Shown: piece by piece, positions 11,301 through 23,335 of the stretch
Layout: each line of letters starts with the position of its first letter
Numbering within the stretch: position 1 is the stretch's first letter
Origin: Hofstenia miamia
Lineage: Eukaryota > Xenacoelomorpha > Acoela
NCBI GenBank assembly: GCA_004352715.1
Contig: SCFE01000071.1
Span: forward strand, 1,937,246-2,001,245
DNA length: 64,000 nt
Reading direction: 5' to 3'
Program-made: the position numbers and the translations under genes
Notes under the pieces: model-generated
Seen by the model: only the letters and a program-made list of their open reading frames with translations
Database searches by the model: none
Told to the model about the DNA's origin: nothing

Positions 11301-11656
11301 AGTAGTATAGATTCGCGGCAAGGCCATTCCACTTTTCTCTGATTGGTCGATAAGTGGAGGCAAGGCTGTTCCACTTTTTTCTGATTGGTTGAGAGGGGTG
11401 GTCTTTGACCTGAGACGCAGTCGATATTGCCGGTGGTGTTGTACTGATGTCATGGAAGTCATGTACTTTTACTAGTTTTTGTGTTATTTATGTGGCCTAA
11501 TTTAGTTTGCATTTTTTAGTTTACAGTTTTTTATGTTATTTATATGACCTAATTTAGTTTGCATTACAGTTTTTTATGTTATTTATGTGGCTTAATTTAG
11601 TTTGCATTTTTTACTTTACAGTTTTTTTTATTAACATCACACATGTATTTAGCTTA
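11301..11656 (+). mobile_element. Terminal inverted repeat of a probable Polinton/Maverick, copy 1
   Basis: Begins AGTAGTATAGATTCGCGG directly after CCTATG of the RT pseudogene, and matches 12762-13133 to its end near TTTAGCTTA. The outer part holds two 42-bp units with CTGATTGGT. The inner part is a minisatellite of about 55 bp built on GTTATTTATGTGGCCTAAT. AG termini, 6-bp flanks and a TIR of several hundred bp are the published Polinton signature. No polymerase, integrase, ATPase or protease genes are visible in the window. Confidence 0.6.
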
Positions 11657-12325
11657 CTGATTACTTCATTTCAGTACTCCTAAGATAATAGTTTGTTGCA
11701 AGCCACCAGTGATTAATCCTAGTTCTTTTATTAGCTCATAATGTCTTTGGTTCTTCTGCACACACTCTCTTTCTCTCGTTGATGACAGCTATTATTTAGG
11801 AAAATGTAGTTTAAAATATCAAGAAAGCGTTTCAATTATAAAAGCATTTGGGTTAGGTAAGGTTCTTGAGACGTGAAAGCAAAAACTATGTATTATACTT
11901 GCTAAAAAAGTAATATCATGGTTTCAGACAATATATGCATATAATACTACAAATTTTTGCATCATTTTGAAAGTTCTTTTCATTTGAAAAATTTAAATGA
12001 AAATGCGAAGACTTGGCCCGCTCATCTCCCAATAGTGGTCGGCTAAAGCATGATTTGCAATTTTTTGCAACATTTTACAAGTCAGAATAATTGTGTTGTT
12101 CAAGCATCGGTATTTAAATTTTGTCAAAACTTGCAACAAAATTATTTAATGTCTTCACATTATTTTTTGAAATATAAGAAGTAGTACTTCCATTATATTG
12201 AATATGAGTTTTATGTATATATTTTTTTTTCTTAAATGTATTTTATTAATCAATATTACAATAATTAAAAAAAGAATTAAAAAGGCATTGCTAATATGTA
12301 CAATATGATTAATTTAAGTAAAATA
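11657..12325. other. No gene seen; rearrangement breakpoint expected here
   Basis: AT-rich unique sequence between a terminal repeat and the displaced RT C-terminal segment. A GC-richer patch at 12010-12050 (GGCCCGCTCATCTCCC) might be a transposon edge. No ORF is supportable. Confidence 0.5.
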
Positions 12326-12764
12326 TTAACTATTAAGTATTTGAACTCTTGAAATAAATTCCCCGTTTGAATTTATCAGCATCTCCTCGGGAATCAGTAT
12401 TCTTTGCATGATTGCTTCGATATCCAGAATAACTAGCTCTATTCTGAAATGAACTTGAATCTGATTGTGGACGATGTTTCTTTTTTTGTCTACGATTTGC
12501 TGAAGTTGCACGCATCAAAGATTATTTAAATTACAAGGATTCATCTTCATAGATGTAATAGATCATTTACTCATTTTTATACCGCAATAGGATTAGAATT
12601 GCATTCCATCTTTGAAGCATTACTCTCAACTGCTGAAATATTTGTTGAGTAATACTGTGTTGTTCTCCATCAGCAACTCTTGCAGTACACATATAGGGAA
12701 TTTTGGAAATAGTTTTTGAAGATAAAAAGGACCAACCTCCTAATACTTCAACAGCCATAGGAGT
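12326..12764 (-). pseudogene. Displaced C-terminus of the RT pseudogene, plus a short basic ORF
   Basis: Read on the minus strand from CCTATG at 12763, the sequence continues the protein that stops at 11300. TPMAVEVLGGWSFLS is the conserved FxPxxVExxGGWS end of this RT family, followed by TQQIFQQLRVMLQRWNAIL, with a stop at 12567. Beyond the stop, 12333-12518 is a 61-codon Arg/Ser/Lys-rich frame (TSANRRQKKKHRPQ...) of unknown meaning, possibly the start of another ORF of the same element. The orientation is opposite to the first part, so an inversion or a misassembly separates the two. Confidence 0.65.
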
Positions 12765-13133
12765 AGTATAGATTCGCGGCGGCAAGGCCGTTCCACTTTT
12801 CTCTGATTGGTCGATAGGTGGAGGCAAGGCTGTTCCACTTTTTTCTGATTGGTTGAGAGGGGTGATCTTTGACCTGAGACACCGTCGATATTGCCGGTGG
12901 TGTTGTACTGATGTCATGGAAGTCATGTACTTTTACTAGTTTTTGTGTTATTTATGTGGCCTAATTTAGTTTGCATTTTTTAGTTTACAGTTTTTTATGT
13001 TATTTATATGGCCTAATTTAGTTTACATTTTTTAGCTTACTTTACAGTTTTTTATGTTATTTATGTGGCCTAATTTAGTTTGCATTTTTTACTTTACAGT
13101 TTTTTTATTAACATCACACATGAATTTAGCTTA
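12762..13133 (+). mobile_element. Terminal inverted repeat of a probable Polinton/Maverick, copy 2
   Basis: About 93-95% identical by eye to 11301-11656, starting with the same AGTAGTATAG next to CCATAGG (reverse complement of CCTATGG). It has an extra GGC and one longer minisatellite unit. Continuation to 13199 (TTACTTT/ACACATTA-type repeats) is internal element sequence, cut by the single N at 13200. Confidence 0.6.
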
Positions 13134-13200
13134 AATTTTTTTACTTTAACACATTAGCTTACATGTTTTTAGTTTTACTTTCACACATTACCTTACATTN

Positions 13201-13533
13201 GATATCCAGAATAACTAGCTCTATTCTGAAATGAACTTGAATCTGATTGTGGACGATGTTTCTTTTTTTGTCTACGATTTGCTGAAGTTGCACGCATCAA
13301 AGATTATTTAAATTACAAGGATTCATCTTCATAGATGTAATAGATCATTTACTCATTTTTATACCGCAATAGGATTAGAATTGCATTCCATCTTTGAAGC
13401 ATTACTCTCAACTGCTGAAATATTTGTTGAGTAATACTGTGTTGTTCTCCATCAGCAACTCTTGCAGTACACATATAGGGAATTTTGGAAATAGTTTTTG
13501 AAGATAAAAAGGACCAACCTCCTAATACTTCAA
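13201..13533. repeat. Exact duplicate of 12410-12752
   Basis: After the single N at 13200 the RT C-terminal region is repeated without visible difference. It stops a few bases short of the TIR boundary, where an N run (13534-13585) begins. This is a redundant contig end. Confidence 0.9.
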
Positions 13534-13585
13534 NNNNNNNNNNNNNNNNNNNNNNNNNNNNNNNNNNNNNNNNNNNNNNNNNNNN
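13534..13585. other. Assembly gap (N)
   Basis: Run of 52 N beside a transposon terminus. Confidence 0.99.
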
Positions 13586-13642
13586 AATAAATTCAATAAA
13601 AAATGCGTATTAACAAACAAACGACGTTTCTATAAAGTATAT

Positions 13643-14070
13643 AATTAATTTAACATCAGACAGTAAATTCGCAGCAATTTATTAAAATTGATTACGTTTT
13701 AAAAGAAATATCTGTACAGTTAACTAGAGATAATATTGTAAAAAGCGTTAAGAATCAAAACAATATCTGAGATTGAATTATAAAAATAGCTTACCAAAAA
13801 GTTTGAAATCTTTCAGAGTAGTTTGTCTTTGTTTCATAAATGGGAAATTCCATTATGCCGGCTGTGTATATTCACACGTGTAGAAAGTTACATGCTTCAT
13901 AGACAATGTCAACATAAATTTTAAATATGGTCATTGTTCGACTGCCAGAATGTAAACACGGTACAGCCATGTGAAATTGCATTAATCCGCAAATTAATTT
14001 AACATCAGACAGTAAATTCGCAGCAATTTATTAAAATTGATTACGTTTTAAAAGAAATATCTGTACAGTT
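13643..14070. repeat. Direct repeat of 79 bp (13643-13721 and 13992-14070)
   Basis: The two 79-bp stretches, starting AATTAATTTAACATCAGACA and ending TCTGTACAGTT, are identical. Each is linked to a TCATAGACAATGTCAA motif (13893 and 14070). No coding sequence lies between them. This could be internal structure of a non-autonomous element or a recent segmental duplication. Confidence 0.8.
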
Positions 14071-14389
14071 TCATAGACAATGTCAATATTACGTGGTTTC
14101 ATCTATTGTTCAACTGTCAAAAATGTATCCAATCGTAAAGATTTATATCTCCCAAACATGAAATCACTTTACAATTATACCAATTAAATAACACTTTCAA
14201 ATCATATAAAACTAGAATTTTTCACAAGTTGGATTATTAGTATCGTAAATTGGTTGTTAACGTTTATTGATACACATATATACCGGCAAAATGTTTAAAA
14301 CTATAAATATTATATTATAAGAAATTGCTTACATTTAAAATTTTATTGGTGTATTTTATATTAAGAATTAAATAAATAACCGATATATG

Positions 14390-14636
14390 ACTTTTGCATG
14401 TTTGTGACTTACATTTCTTTTCCGACATTTTTTCACATTTGTGACTTACATTTCTTTTCCGACGTTTTTTCACTTTTGTGACTTACATTTCTTTTCCGAC
14501 TTTTTTCACTTTTGTGACTTACATTTCTTTACCCACGTTTTTTCACATTTGTGACTTACATCTTTTTTTACAACGTTTTCCCATGTTTATGACTTACATT
14601 TCTTTTCCGATTTTTTTTACTTTTGCGATTTACATT
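14390..14636. repeat. 37-bp tandem repeat, about 6.7 copies
   Basis: The core GTGACTTACATTTCTTTTCC recurs at 14404, 14441, 14478, 14514, 14551, 14589 and 14625 (spacing 36-38). Copies differ at several positions. The frame running through it is a translated repeat, not a gene. Confidence 0.9.
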
Positions 14637-16105
14637 AAAAAACTTTTCCTCAACGATGCCATGGGGATTGGGAATAGTGCTATTGCAAAACGTATTGTAT
14701 TACAGTTTAGTAAATAGAAAATTTATAGTTTTGCTTTCACTCTTTTTTCTACATGTACAAGTTTTATGTTAATATGTTTGATAAATTATTACATTTCATA
14801 AACATTAGTTTTAATATAAAAAACTTAAACTCCTACATCTTTGTAAATAGGTAAAAATCTATAGTATTTGTCTAAACTGATAAATGTCAATGTTTTACCT
14901 AGCTATTAATTTAACATGCAATTGACATTCAAATTTAGCATGAGGGAAGGATGATTGAAGTAAAGTAATCGCTAGTTTAATAAATTTAATAATACTATTT
15001 ATTATACAATGAGAATGTAGAAATGATTTGTACGTGTTTCATTAATGATAGATTTCTAGAGATACATCTCATCAACTAAGTTAAATAAGTGTAATATTAG
15101 ATGCATGTTATGTATAATAATATACATTTCCAAATCTGAGCCTAAGCCGTTATGCCCATAGCTAAATGTTTCTTCACTAAATTGGGTTGCCAGTCCTAAC
15201 ACCTATCAATGTAGTTTACGTCAAAAACCACATTAAGTACTTGAATTTTCAAAGATAAAGTCATACTTAAATCCCGTTTCCAGAAGAAGTTCTACCAATT
15301 CTTCCCAATAATTGACAACACATCAAACTGTATGAAAATATTTGTTGTAATGTTCTTCAGATTAATCATTTACTGTAAACGAATTTTTTTATCATAACAG
15401 TGCACTACACTTCTGGTATGACCTTGTAGAATAAATAAATTACATTAATTCCATTCAAATGATATGGACCGTCGTAAGTACACAACCTATGATTCTTAAG
15501 TCACAATTTACATATTAATGCAATATCAGAAACTGACAGTGAAATAAAACTCTCTGATTTTGAATTATAGTTATTTTTATGTGGCTCAGTGTAATATTTT
15601 AAATGGTCTGTTGTCGTTTTGTTGTAAATCTAGATGAAGGTTAGTTTTTTACGAAATGCATATACGTAAATAGATATATAAAATAGATTCAAAGTACGTA
15701 TCCACCATTTGACTCAATCTACTTCAAACAAATTGTTTTAAGAATTATCTTTGAACAGAGCCCGTATGCCAGGCCCGTCCCCAATACTGGCCCTACTCTA
15801 GTTCATAAGCAAGCACGCAATTTTTGAGAATTATGCAAAAATTTAACCTTTTTTAATCTTTATAAAATTCTAAATAGTTACGCAATTTACTTGCGAGGGG
15901 CCTTTGAAAAAGCTCACTCTCCCCAATGGAATCGGGATTAAAAATGCACTAAAGATATTTTGACAAGTTGTTTGTTTGCGGCCATCTTAATGGCCACGAT
16001 CTTAATTATATTGTGTATTTATGAATGATAGTTAACCTGAAATGTTCAGTGTTATTTAACATCCAAATTCTTATTTTCCTATAAAATTACAAAAAGTTGA
16101 CTATT
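14637..16105. other. No gene seen
   Basis: AT-rich, without a supportable ORF. At 15756-15800 a GC-richer CAGAGCCCGTATGCCAGGCC stretch resembles a DNA-transposon terminus. No partner was found. Confidence 0.5.
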
Positions 16106-16186
16106 GGGAATGTCACACTGTTACCCTTTGACTAGTCACAGAAGTTTTTTTGACTATAGTCAAAAGGTTAATCGTATGGCACCCCC
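16106..16186. mobile_element. 81-bp palindromic TIR element (MITE)
   Basis: The left arm GGGAATGTCACACTGTTACC with CTTTGACTA and the right arm (reverse complement GGGGGTGCCATACGATTAAC with CTTTTGACTA) pair over about 32 bases with a very short centre. A related end lies at 6485. The fold would be a long hairpin. The superfamily is unknown. Confidence 0.6.
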
Positions 16187-16218
16187 TAATGTATTTTGAA
16201 ATTTACATAAAATCTTAA

Positions 16219-17333
16219 TAGGAATGTGCCAGAATCCGGTAAAATCGGCAATTACACAACCGGATCCGGATAACCGGTATCCGGTAAAATTTAACTTGCT
16301 TACCGTATAATATATTCTACAATAAATCTTAATTTAAAAATGGAATTTTCGAGGAAAACGGTACATTTTTTCCAAGATATTGAAGTTGTCATACAACAAT
16401 ACAAGGTTTTCTGACATATCAGGACGTAGGGCAAAAATTCGGTTGTAATATTTGTGGCTGAAATGTCAAAAAAGTAATATTTTGGCATACTTAGATAAAA
16501 ATTACGAAGAAAATTGATCCTGGATTGTGATTGCTCTAAATCATTTGAACTACAAAATATATATTCATTCAATTTCACTTAATGTATTTCCTGGTATAAC
16601 CCCCCAGAATTTTAATTGCTAGCTATTTGTTGACCCACTCCTCGACTGGTCATGTGTGCTGGCAGCTGAAAAAGTATTAAAGGAAATATTTGCATTATTA
16701 TTTCATGGCTTTGCAATGCACCCGCAAAATATATGAGAGCACACAATCTAATTGCTTCAATTTCGGCTGCTATCATAAAAAATCGAAGTTGTCCAATGTT
16801 TGACAGAGTAGAAATTCCACCATATGATGTTATTACTCCCACCCTTGATCTTGGAAATGCTATCTGTGAAATTATCGACATATCAAGTCACGATTAATCA
16901 TACCTGTTTCACTGCTATAATGGAAGGAAAGGAGATGGACATTTAATCGGAATTGTATGCCAAGTTCCGCAAATGTCAAGCAACATCGGCTGCTTTTGAG
17001 AGATGTTTTTCTATGTTAAGAAAACTCTTAGCTTATGACAGAAATTTTAACCACAATAACTTCGTGAAGCAGATAATTATGTATTTGTTTATATCTGGTT
17101 CTCAGTAATAGAAAAACGTTTCATATTGCTTAAATGGATCCTTTTAAAAATGTATGGTAATATTGTAACTATATTCCGTCATAATTTGTGATAGAAATAA
17201 GGTTATATTTTGTTTTTTTTAAATCATACTCCTGGTTTCCCAAGTAATAATTAAGCAATATATTATCCGCTATCCGGCAGTCAAATTATCCGGTATTCGG
17301 AATATACAATTTACTATCCGGACCTCATCCTTA
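16219..17333 (+). mobile_element. hAT transposon relic with 8-bp target duplications
   Basis: Flanked by AATCTTAA at 16211-16218 and 17334-17341, the 8-bp duplication expected for hAT. The ends TAGGAATGTGCC and (reverse complement) TAAGGATGAGGTCC are imperfect inverted repeats, and both subterminal regions carry repeated ATCCGG/CCGGTA motifs. Inside, on the plus strand at 16975-17107, ATSAAFERCFSMLRKLLA and YDRNFNHNNFVKQIIMYLF match the hAT C-terminal dimerisation domain and end at a stop. The rest of the transposase is lost: only 1115 bp remain. Confidence 0.85.
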
Positions 17334-17341
17334 AATCTTAA

Positions 17342-18205
17342 GTGTGTACAAATGCTTTGTATTGATACATGTGACCAATTTTGCTGTAGGGATTTGTCAG
17401 GTAATTTTTGTCTTGTTGTGTGGATTGGAAGTCATTTGTTGTCCTGTGCCGGGAATTCTGGGTGAAAAAATGTCTATGGATTAACTTTCGCCTACTTTAG
17501 AAATACAATGACAACATTTAACTATCATAGCATGTTAATTGTAGTATAATACAATCTGTTTCAAACCATGTTATATATTAAAATCATTATGTTGAAGTTT
17601 ATATAACAATGGGGATCCCATATCTTATTATATGGCTATTTTAGTAATGATTATTGTATTTGTACGTTGGACAAAGAACATGAAAGTTGAAAATTCGTGT
17701 AAATAATGAGTGAATTTATTATTTATCATTAGAATTCATGGTAAATATAAAAGTGTGATTAGATGGCAGTTTAGTTTTCTTAATATACCCTCCCCTTAAA
17801 AAGACAAGCTTTGCTTTTCAACTATTATAGAACGGTATTTTAAACTGTTCCCAAGGACCCAAGACCCGAAATTGGTCGAAATGGGACCCGACCCGAGATC
17901 CTACCCGATTTCTGGTCGGGTCTGAGAACTCTGTTTTATAGCCAATTTATTTTGCTATTAGTCCCACTTTTCTGTTAGTAAATATGTTCATGAAACAATG
18001 TATACAATAAATCTACCATGCTAGGGATAAGCTACTACAAGGAATTCAAGAACGGAATGTTGTACAATCTTTATTGGAAAATTTGTATCCTAGCAATGCT
18101 TTAAACTAGATATACTTTATTTAAGCAAAATGTTAATGTGCCAATTCAAAGCATGCAATTTTTTAATGCAATTTATCTCCAAGTTTTAATGAATAATTAG
18201 TTTAG
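17342..18205. other. No gene; probable transposon terminus at 17845-17937
   Basis: The GACCCGACC-rich stretch ending GGTCGGGTCTGAGAACTCTG (17918-17937) resembles the terminus at 6596 in reverse orientation. Nothing else is recognised. Confidence 0.45.
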
Positions 18206-18250
18206 AGCAGTGGCGGCTCGTGCATGCAAAATTTAGGCAAGCAAATATTT
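18206..18250 (+). mobile_element. Terminus of an unclassified DNA element (GCGGCTCGTGCATG family)
   Basis: CAGTGGCGGCTCGTGCATGC is followed by GCAAGCAAATATTTTT. The same terminal wording occurs in reverse at 50660-50690 (CATGCACGAGCCGC). Two independent copies support a repeat family. Neither full element could be delimited. Confidence 0.45.
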
Positions 18251-21200
18251 TTTTTGTGTAACAAAAATAATTTGAATTATAAACCATGAAAAATTTATTT
18301 ATAAAGGAAAACCCCGAGACAATGTTTCCTAGAAATTTATCTGTAATATTATTATAGAAATAAGTTCAATACAATTGCTAATGATTTCTGTAGTTTTTTC
18401 TCCTCTAATCGGTTATTCTTGTATTTTTTTACATTTCTATATTTAATGCAGGTAAAATGTTTATTTTGCTTAGGAATAAAATCAGGCATTGAAATCGTAT
18501 TATATGGTAATAATTTCTTGATGAACTCAAAATGCTAACAGTTGTTTAAGAATAAGAAGCACTTATAATTGCTGATATAAACATTCCCAACGTATCGATA
18601 ATGTATAATGCACTTGACTGTCATGTGCATTTAAGTGGTGCCACACGTTGAGTGGAACTATGACAATGTTTGGGCATGATGGAAAAATCAATTACTATAT
18701 GAATACCGTCAAAGAAGTACGTACAAATCACTAGATTGTCATTCTATGGATGTTAGCTGCGTATGCAATCATTGTTATATAATTTATAACCAAGCCATGA
18801 CCTGCTTAATATGAATTTTTGTTTTAATATAAACCATTTGGAGTTCTTTTTAAACGATTATTTCTGGGGTATTGTGTTTAATTCCTTTGGTAATAGATTC
18901 CATAATTTCAATGGGAAAATTAATAAATAAATGTTTCATGATTTTTTTGCCAAACTTTTTTTACGTAAATATATTTGTTTTCTTGTTTTATTTGTTTTCG
19001 GAATCAAGGGATATATTATATTATGCGTTGTCACAGACGGTAACTGCTATTAAGCATCGAACACTAACTCTAATTTATTGGTAGAACAAAGAAATAAATA
19101 ATTGTCAACAAAAGCATGTTAAAACAAAACTAAGCATAAAACAAACTATAACAAGGCACGTGCTTCGATATCGGGAGATCCAGCGGTGTACGCAAGGGGG
19201 GCATGGTGGAATGACCCCTCCCCCGCCAGATTTTCAAAATAGATTTTGATTGGCTAGATCAAAAAATTTTCTGAAAAAATAAAAAACTTAAATTCTATTT
19301 ATTTATGACGCCCCATCAAATGAATTACGACCGGTATTCAAAGGCGTCACACGATCCATTATTACGAAGCGTTCACAATCCATCTTTAATTGCCTTCACA
19401 GTCACGTGTAAATCACAACAACCTCTCATGCATCAGTAAGCTTTGCATCTGTGCAATCTAATAAATCAAGTATATTAAAGTGGCGTGTTGGGAACAGAAA
19501 GCGTTCGAAATAGTAAATAGTACTTACCATTTAAAATTTAATATTAGTACTAAATAGTGCTCGGTTTTTTTACACCTCAAAACCGCGGGTTTGGTTTTTT
19601 TTTGGTATACCGTCAAGCCCTAGTAATGAACGACTAATGAGAAATCTTTCATTAGTACCTCTATAAAATTTAAAATGACTTACCTCGAGAAATTTAACAA
19701 CTGAATAAATTAAAGATTTTTAAAAACAATGCCTTAAGATATTTCTATAATTTTAGAAAAGAAACATTAAATAGAGGGACATAAAAATACAGCCTTACAA
19801 AATTAACAATTTTGTTTTTATTCAACATAAATCGAATCCATGCATTATGTTTTTTTATTTTCAATCTTACTAACAAACCCCGTTTTTATGCAATATACCA
19901 TTATTGAGGTTATTAATATACATGTTATCTTGCAATAAGCTTGAAAAATAGCAGGTTTAAGATATATATTCTGTTTTTTTACACAAATATTGTAATTTAC
20001 TTAAAAAAAATTATATAACATCTGAATTTGACTAGAAAATCTTGACAAATTCATAAATAAACCAAGTATTGCACGGCTCTTTAGTGTTTGCTGTTCTATA
20101 GTTTTAGACTATGTCACTCAAATTCCTTTTTATAAACACTAAAATTCCTAAAATACTAGTTAACTAAAATGTTTGAAATTGTGATGAAAACCAATTGAAG
20201 CCATATGGTTACACTATGATATTAAATATTAATATCTTTGCATTAATAAAGTTTTAGCAGAGGTGTAGGAGCTGCTGGGTGGCCATTAGTTGAGAAATTC
20301 AGTTTTCTTTCATCTATTAACACAAAATACTCAGTAACGGAAATTCAAAAAGTTAACATAACTTTTACAAGTATATACCATTTACATCAAAACATACTGT
20401 TCCTCTGTAATATACGTATTTGATCAATGTTGTATTAATTTAGGGTTAGTACACTGTCTCATCACCAAATATTGGCATAGTTGAAATATTAATTCCATTT
20501 AAAATTAAGAAAGTAATTTGTTCTACATGGTAATTGAATGCCCTGTTACCAATATAGATTCAATGTTTTTAATATTTTTCCTATTATTCCCCATTATCGC
20601 CTTAATTTCACTATAATAAAAGACTTAGGCGCATATAAATATGTATACATAAAGAAGAAGAGCATAGCTTCAATCTCCAGTTTTCACTCTAAATGCTAAC
20701 CATCGCGTGACCCTTATATATAAAGTAGATTTAATATTGAACTCTTAACTGATTACAACTGAGTCTGCCGCACTCTTTGTCAATCCTTCGAACCTAGCTA
20801 TTGTGGACTTGCAAGGGCAGGGTGTATCTTATGCCCCCTTATATTTTTGATTTTTAAAATCGCTTAGTCTTCTCACCAGTGTTACTGCAAAATTTTACCC
20901 AGTGTTAAAAGTTCTTGCTTTTAGTTGTAATAAAAAAGAATGTTTTTTGGAGTGATGTGGAGAAATATGATGGTTTTTATTCGAATCCTTGCTAATTGCT
21001 TTCATTAAAATTTTCTAGATTATCGTATATTTCACGATTGTTTTTTCGTAGATCATAGTTTTTCTAAATCATAGCTTCCTAAAAACTATAGAAATTTTAC
21101 GAAAAATATTCAGTCATTTTTTATTTAACTGTATTATTGAATAATGGATTTTGAAATTCCTTTACTTTCTGAATATTGATGCCGGACATTTTTGTAAGAC

Positions 21201-22115
21201 AATGTGTTTTATTGGATTCCTTTACGAATACAAATCATCCACATTCGCTTATACTTTAATCAAAGTTACCCAAATTGTAAGTATTGGTTATTTTTTATAC
21301 GCTGTTCTGTTGGGTGTTGTGTGAATAAATTCATACAGCGACAAGCCTGCCAAGTATATAATATTTTATTATAATATTGTTTTGTTTAGTTCATTGACGC
21401 TCTTAGAATTGCTATCAGTAAATATATATATTGTTAAAGCAATTTCTGAATAAAGATTTCTCAGCTTATAAAATTAAAATATATTTTTTTAAATATAGGA
21501 TTGGGTCTAATTGGGATATTTTTTCAAGTGGTGATTTGGTGACTGCCATCGTTTTCCTTAATAAGCATCTATAATGGAATTTCGACGTTGTCCTTTCTGT
21601 TATATATTTGATACATAAACTTGACCAACTATTATTTTAAGTTAATACAGATTTTGAACGGGTCCTAAAATTATTTCAACAGCTATCCCAGCGTCAGGGT
21701 TTCGATCGGGTTTTCGGGTTTTAATTACGCTTGAAATATATTTAATATTTCTGACCCTATACCTATATATGGATATATATATAACAAGAGTTATAGCATT
21801 CTGAAGGCATAGTATTTACTATCGAGTAGGCAAAGAAATTCCATACACAAAAATTTAGAACTTAGTTAGCGTGAAATAACAGCGTTAGCACTTTCAGCGA
21901 AACAATGTAATAGTAACTATAGAGATCGAGAATAAATAGCGTCTACAGTTGTAAACACGTAACTGCATATTAGTGGAAGCATGTATACAATACAAAACTT
22001 AATAAATAACACGGCTAAAAAGTAGCTAGTAACCTGCCAACGGCAGAACTATAATAATGTTTACATCTGACGTCAGCACGCATGATACGAAAGTTGCTTT
22101 AGTACAGCCGATGCC

Positions 22116-22116
<1 letters not shown>
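18251..22116. other. Gene-poor stretch with transposon edges
   Basis: AT-rich. I see no supportable coding region. Probable element edges are at 19185-19215 (GTGTACGCAAGGGGGGCATG) and 19555-19622 (AAAACCGCGGGTTTGG ... GGTATACCGTCAAGCCCTAG, which in reverse is a hAT-like start CTAGGGCTTGACGGTATACC). The frame at 18872-19084 is low-complexity hydrophobic sequence without homology signals. Confidence 0.45.

Positions 22117-22118
<2 letters not shown>

Positions 22119-22146
<28 letters not shown>
22119..22146. repeat. (TA)n microsatellite
   Basis: About 14 uninterrupted AT dinucleotides. Confidence 0.95.
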
Positions 22147-22149
<3 letters not shown>

Positions 22150-23160
22150 CCCCTTAATTTTTTAGAAAAATGCAAATTACTGGAATTGCTTGAAAAGCTA
22201 CATAAATAAAGCAATAAATTATTTAAGGGTAGTATGACTAAATCAATCTATATAACCACCAGACTTGTCCATAGATCTCAGGGATATTTCGTGGATCCAA
22301 ATTCTTAGTTCAATAGTAGGGTCTAATAGAGCCACCAAAATAATTTCTTGATATGTAATTTTTGCTGAATTGGATGCAGCAGATGTTAGTATTGACACTA
22401 ATACCAATGAAATTTTCTTTGCATATGAAGATGTATTGTAAATCTCTAAAGTTTCTATTTTACTCATCTTTAGGGATCACTATAATTGAGGTTGGATATG
22501 GGTTGGTATTTCATCTAAGAAAATATGTGTAGCGGTTAACAATAACCCACTACTAATAAACTAATGATTTCTTCTCTTTTTTGTACAAATTAGACTATAT
22601 ATAAATTTAGAGCATAGAGCTTTAAAAATATATATTATTTTATTGCACAAAAATGTGTCGTTTTTTTATTATTGTTTATCAACATTTTTGTATTTTATTA
22701 TAAAAATATTGCGGTATGGAAAAATACAATGATATTGGAGTTGGTACGGCAAGCCACCAAGCCCTACTCATTTTGTTGCATATTTGTTGCATATATTTTC
22801 TTAAAAAATATATCTCAAGCTCTAAATATTTGAAAAAAATACAAATTTCCATATTTTGAAGTGATTGAACTTAAATATTCCGCTTAATATACTGTATAAT
22901 AAAATTGCATAGTAATTAAAAAACTGGCTACGGACGTCTCAAGCATCATATCTATCTAGAAACGACGGAGCGACATTTTATGTTATCTCGAATTGCTACG
23001 TATTCACTTAATAGCCAATCAACAAAGAGCAAGGGCCAGCCAATGCTGTCCCGTTAATAATGTGAATTTTGTTAAAGAATTCTTTGTACTAACGCGTCAC
23101 GTGATGAAATCAATCTCCGTGCAAATATTTGCTTTTCGTGGGGCCTTTAAGTAGATGACA
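22147..23160. other. No recognisable gene
   Basis: A 74-codon minus frame at 22243-22467 has mixed composition but no motif I recognise and no clear splice context, so it is not called. The remainder is AT-rich. Confidence 0.4.
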
Positions 23161-23335
23161 CACTTACATGTACAACTTTGCTCGCAACTTTTTTGGGTAA
23201 TTATAAAGTTCACAGCAAAAAATTTTGTGTACGCACTTCCAACTTTGTCACAACTTTCTAGGTAATTATAAAGTTCAGAACAAAAATAATTACGTACACA
23301 CTTACAAATTTGTACACAACTTTTTGGTTGAATTA
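23161..23335. repeat. 65-73 bp tandem repeat, three copies, with an inverted echo downstream
   Basis: Units begin CACTTAC/CACTTCC at 23161, 23234 and 23299, each followed by ACTTTG, a GGTAATTATAAAGTTCA-like core (absent from the last) and an AAAA run. Further GTACACACTTCCAGCTTTTG at 23564 and the reverse form CAAAGTCGTAAATGTGTAC near 23608 suggest the repeat belongs to a larger palindromic element reaching about 23730. Confidence 0.7.

Noticed and set aside
14390-14636. Regular 37-bp repeats that could suggest a CRISPR array
   Set aside because: Units are directly adjacent with no unique spacers, copies are degenerate, and the setting is eukaryotic: a minisatellite.
6596-17937. One 11-kb element bounded by CAGAGTT ends
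   Set aside because: The ends match only loosely, the interior contains many unrelated insertions, and no target duplication was found.
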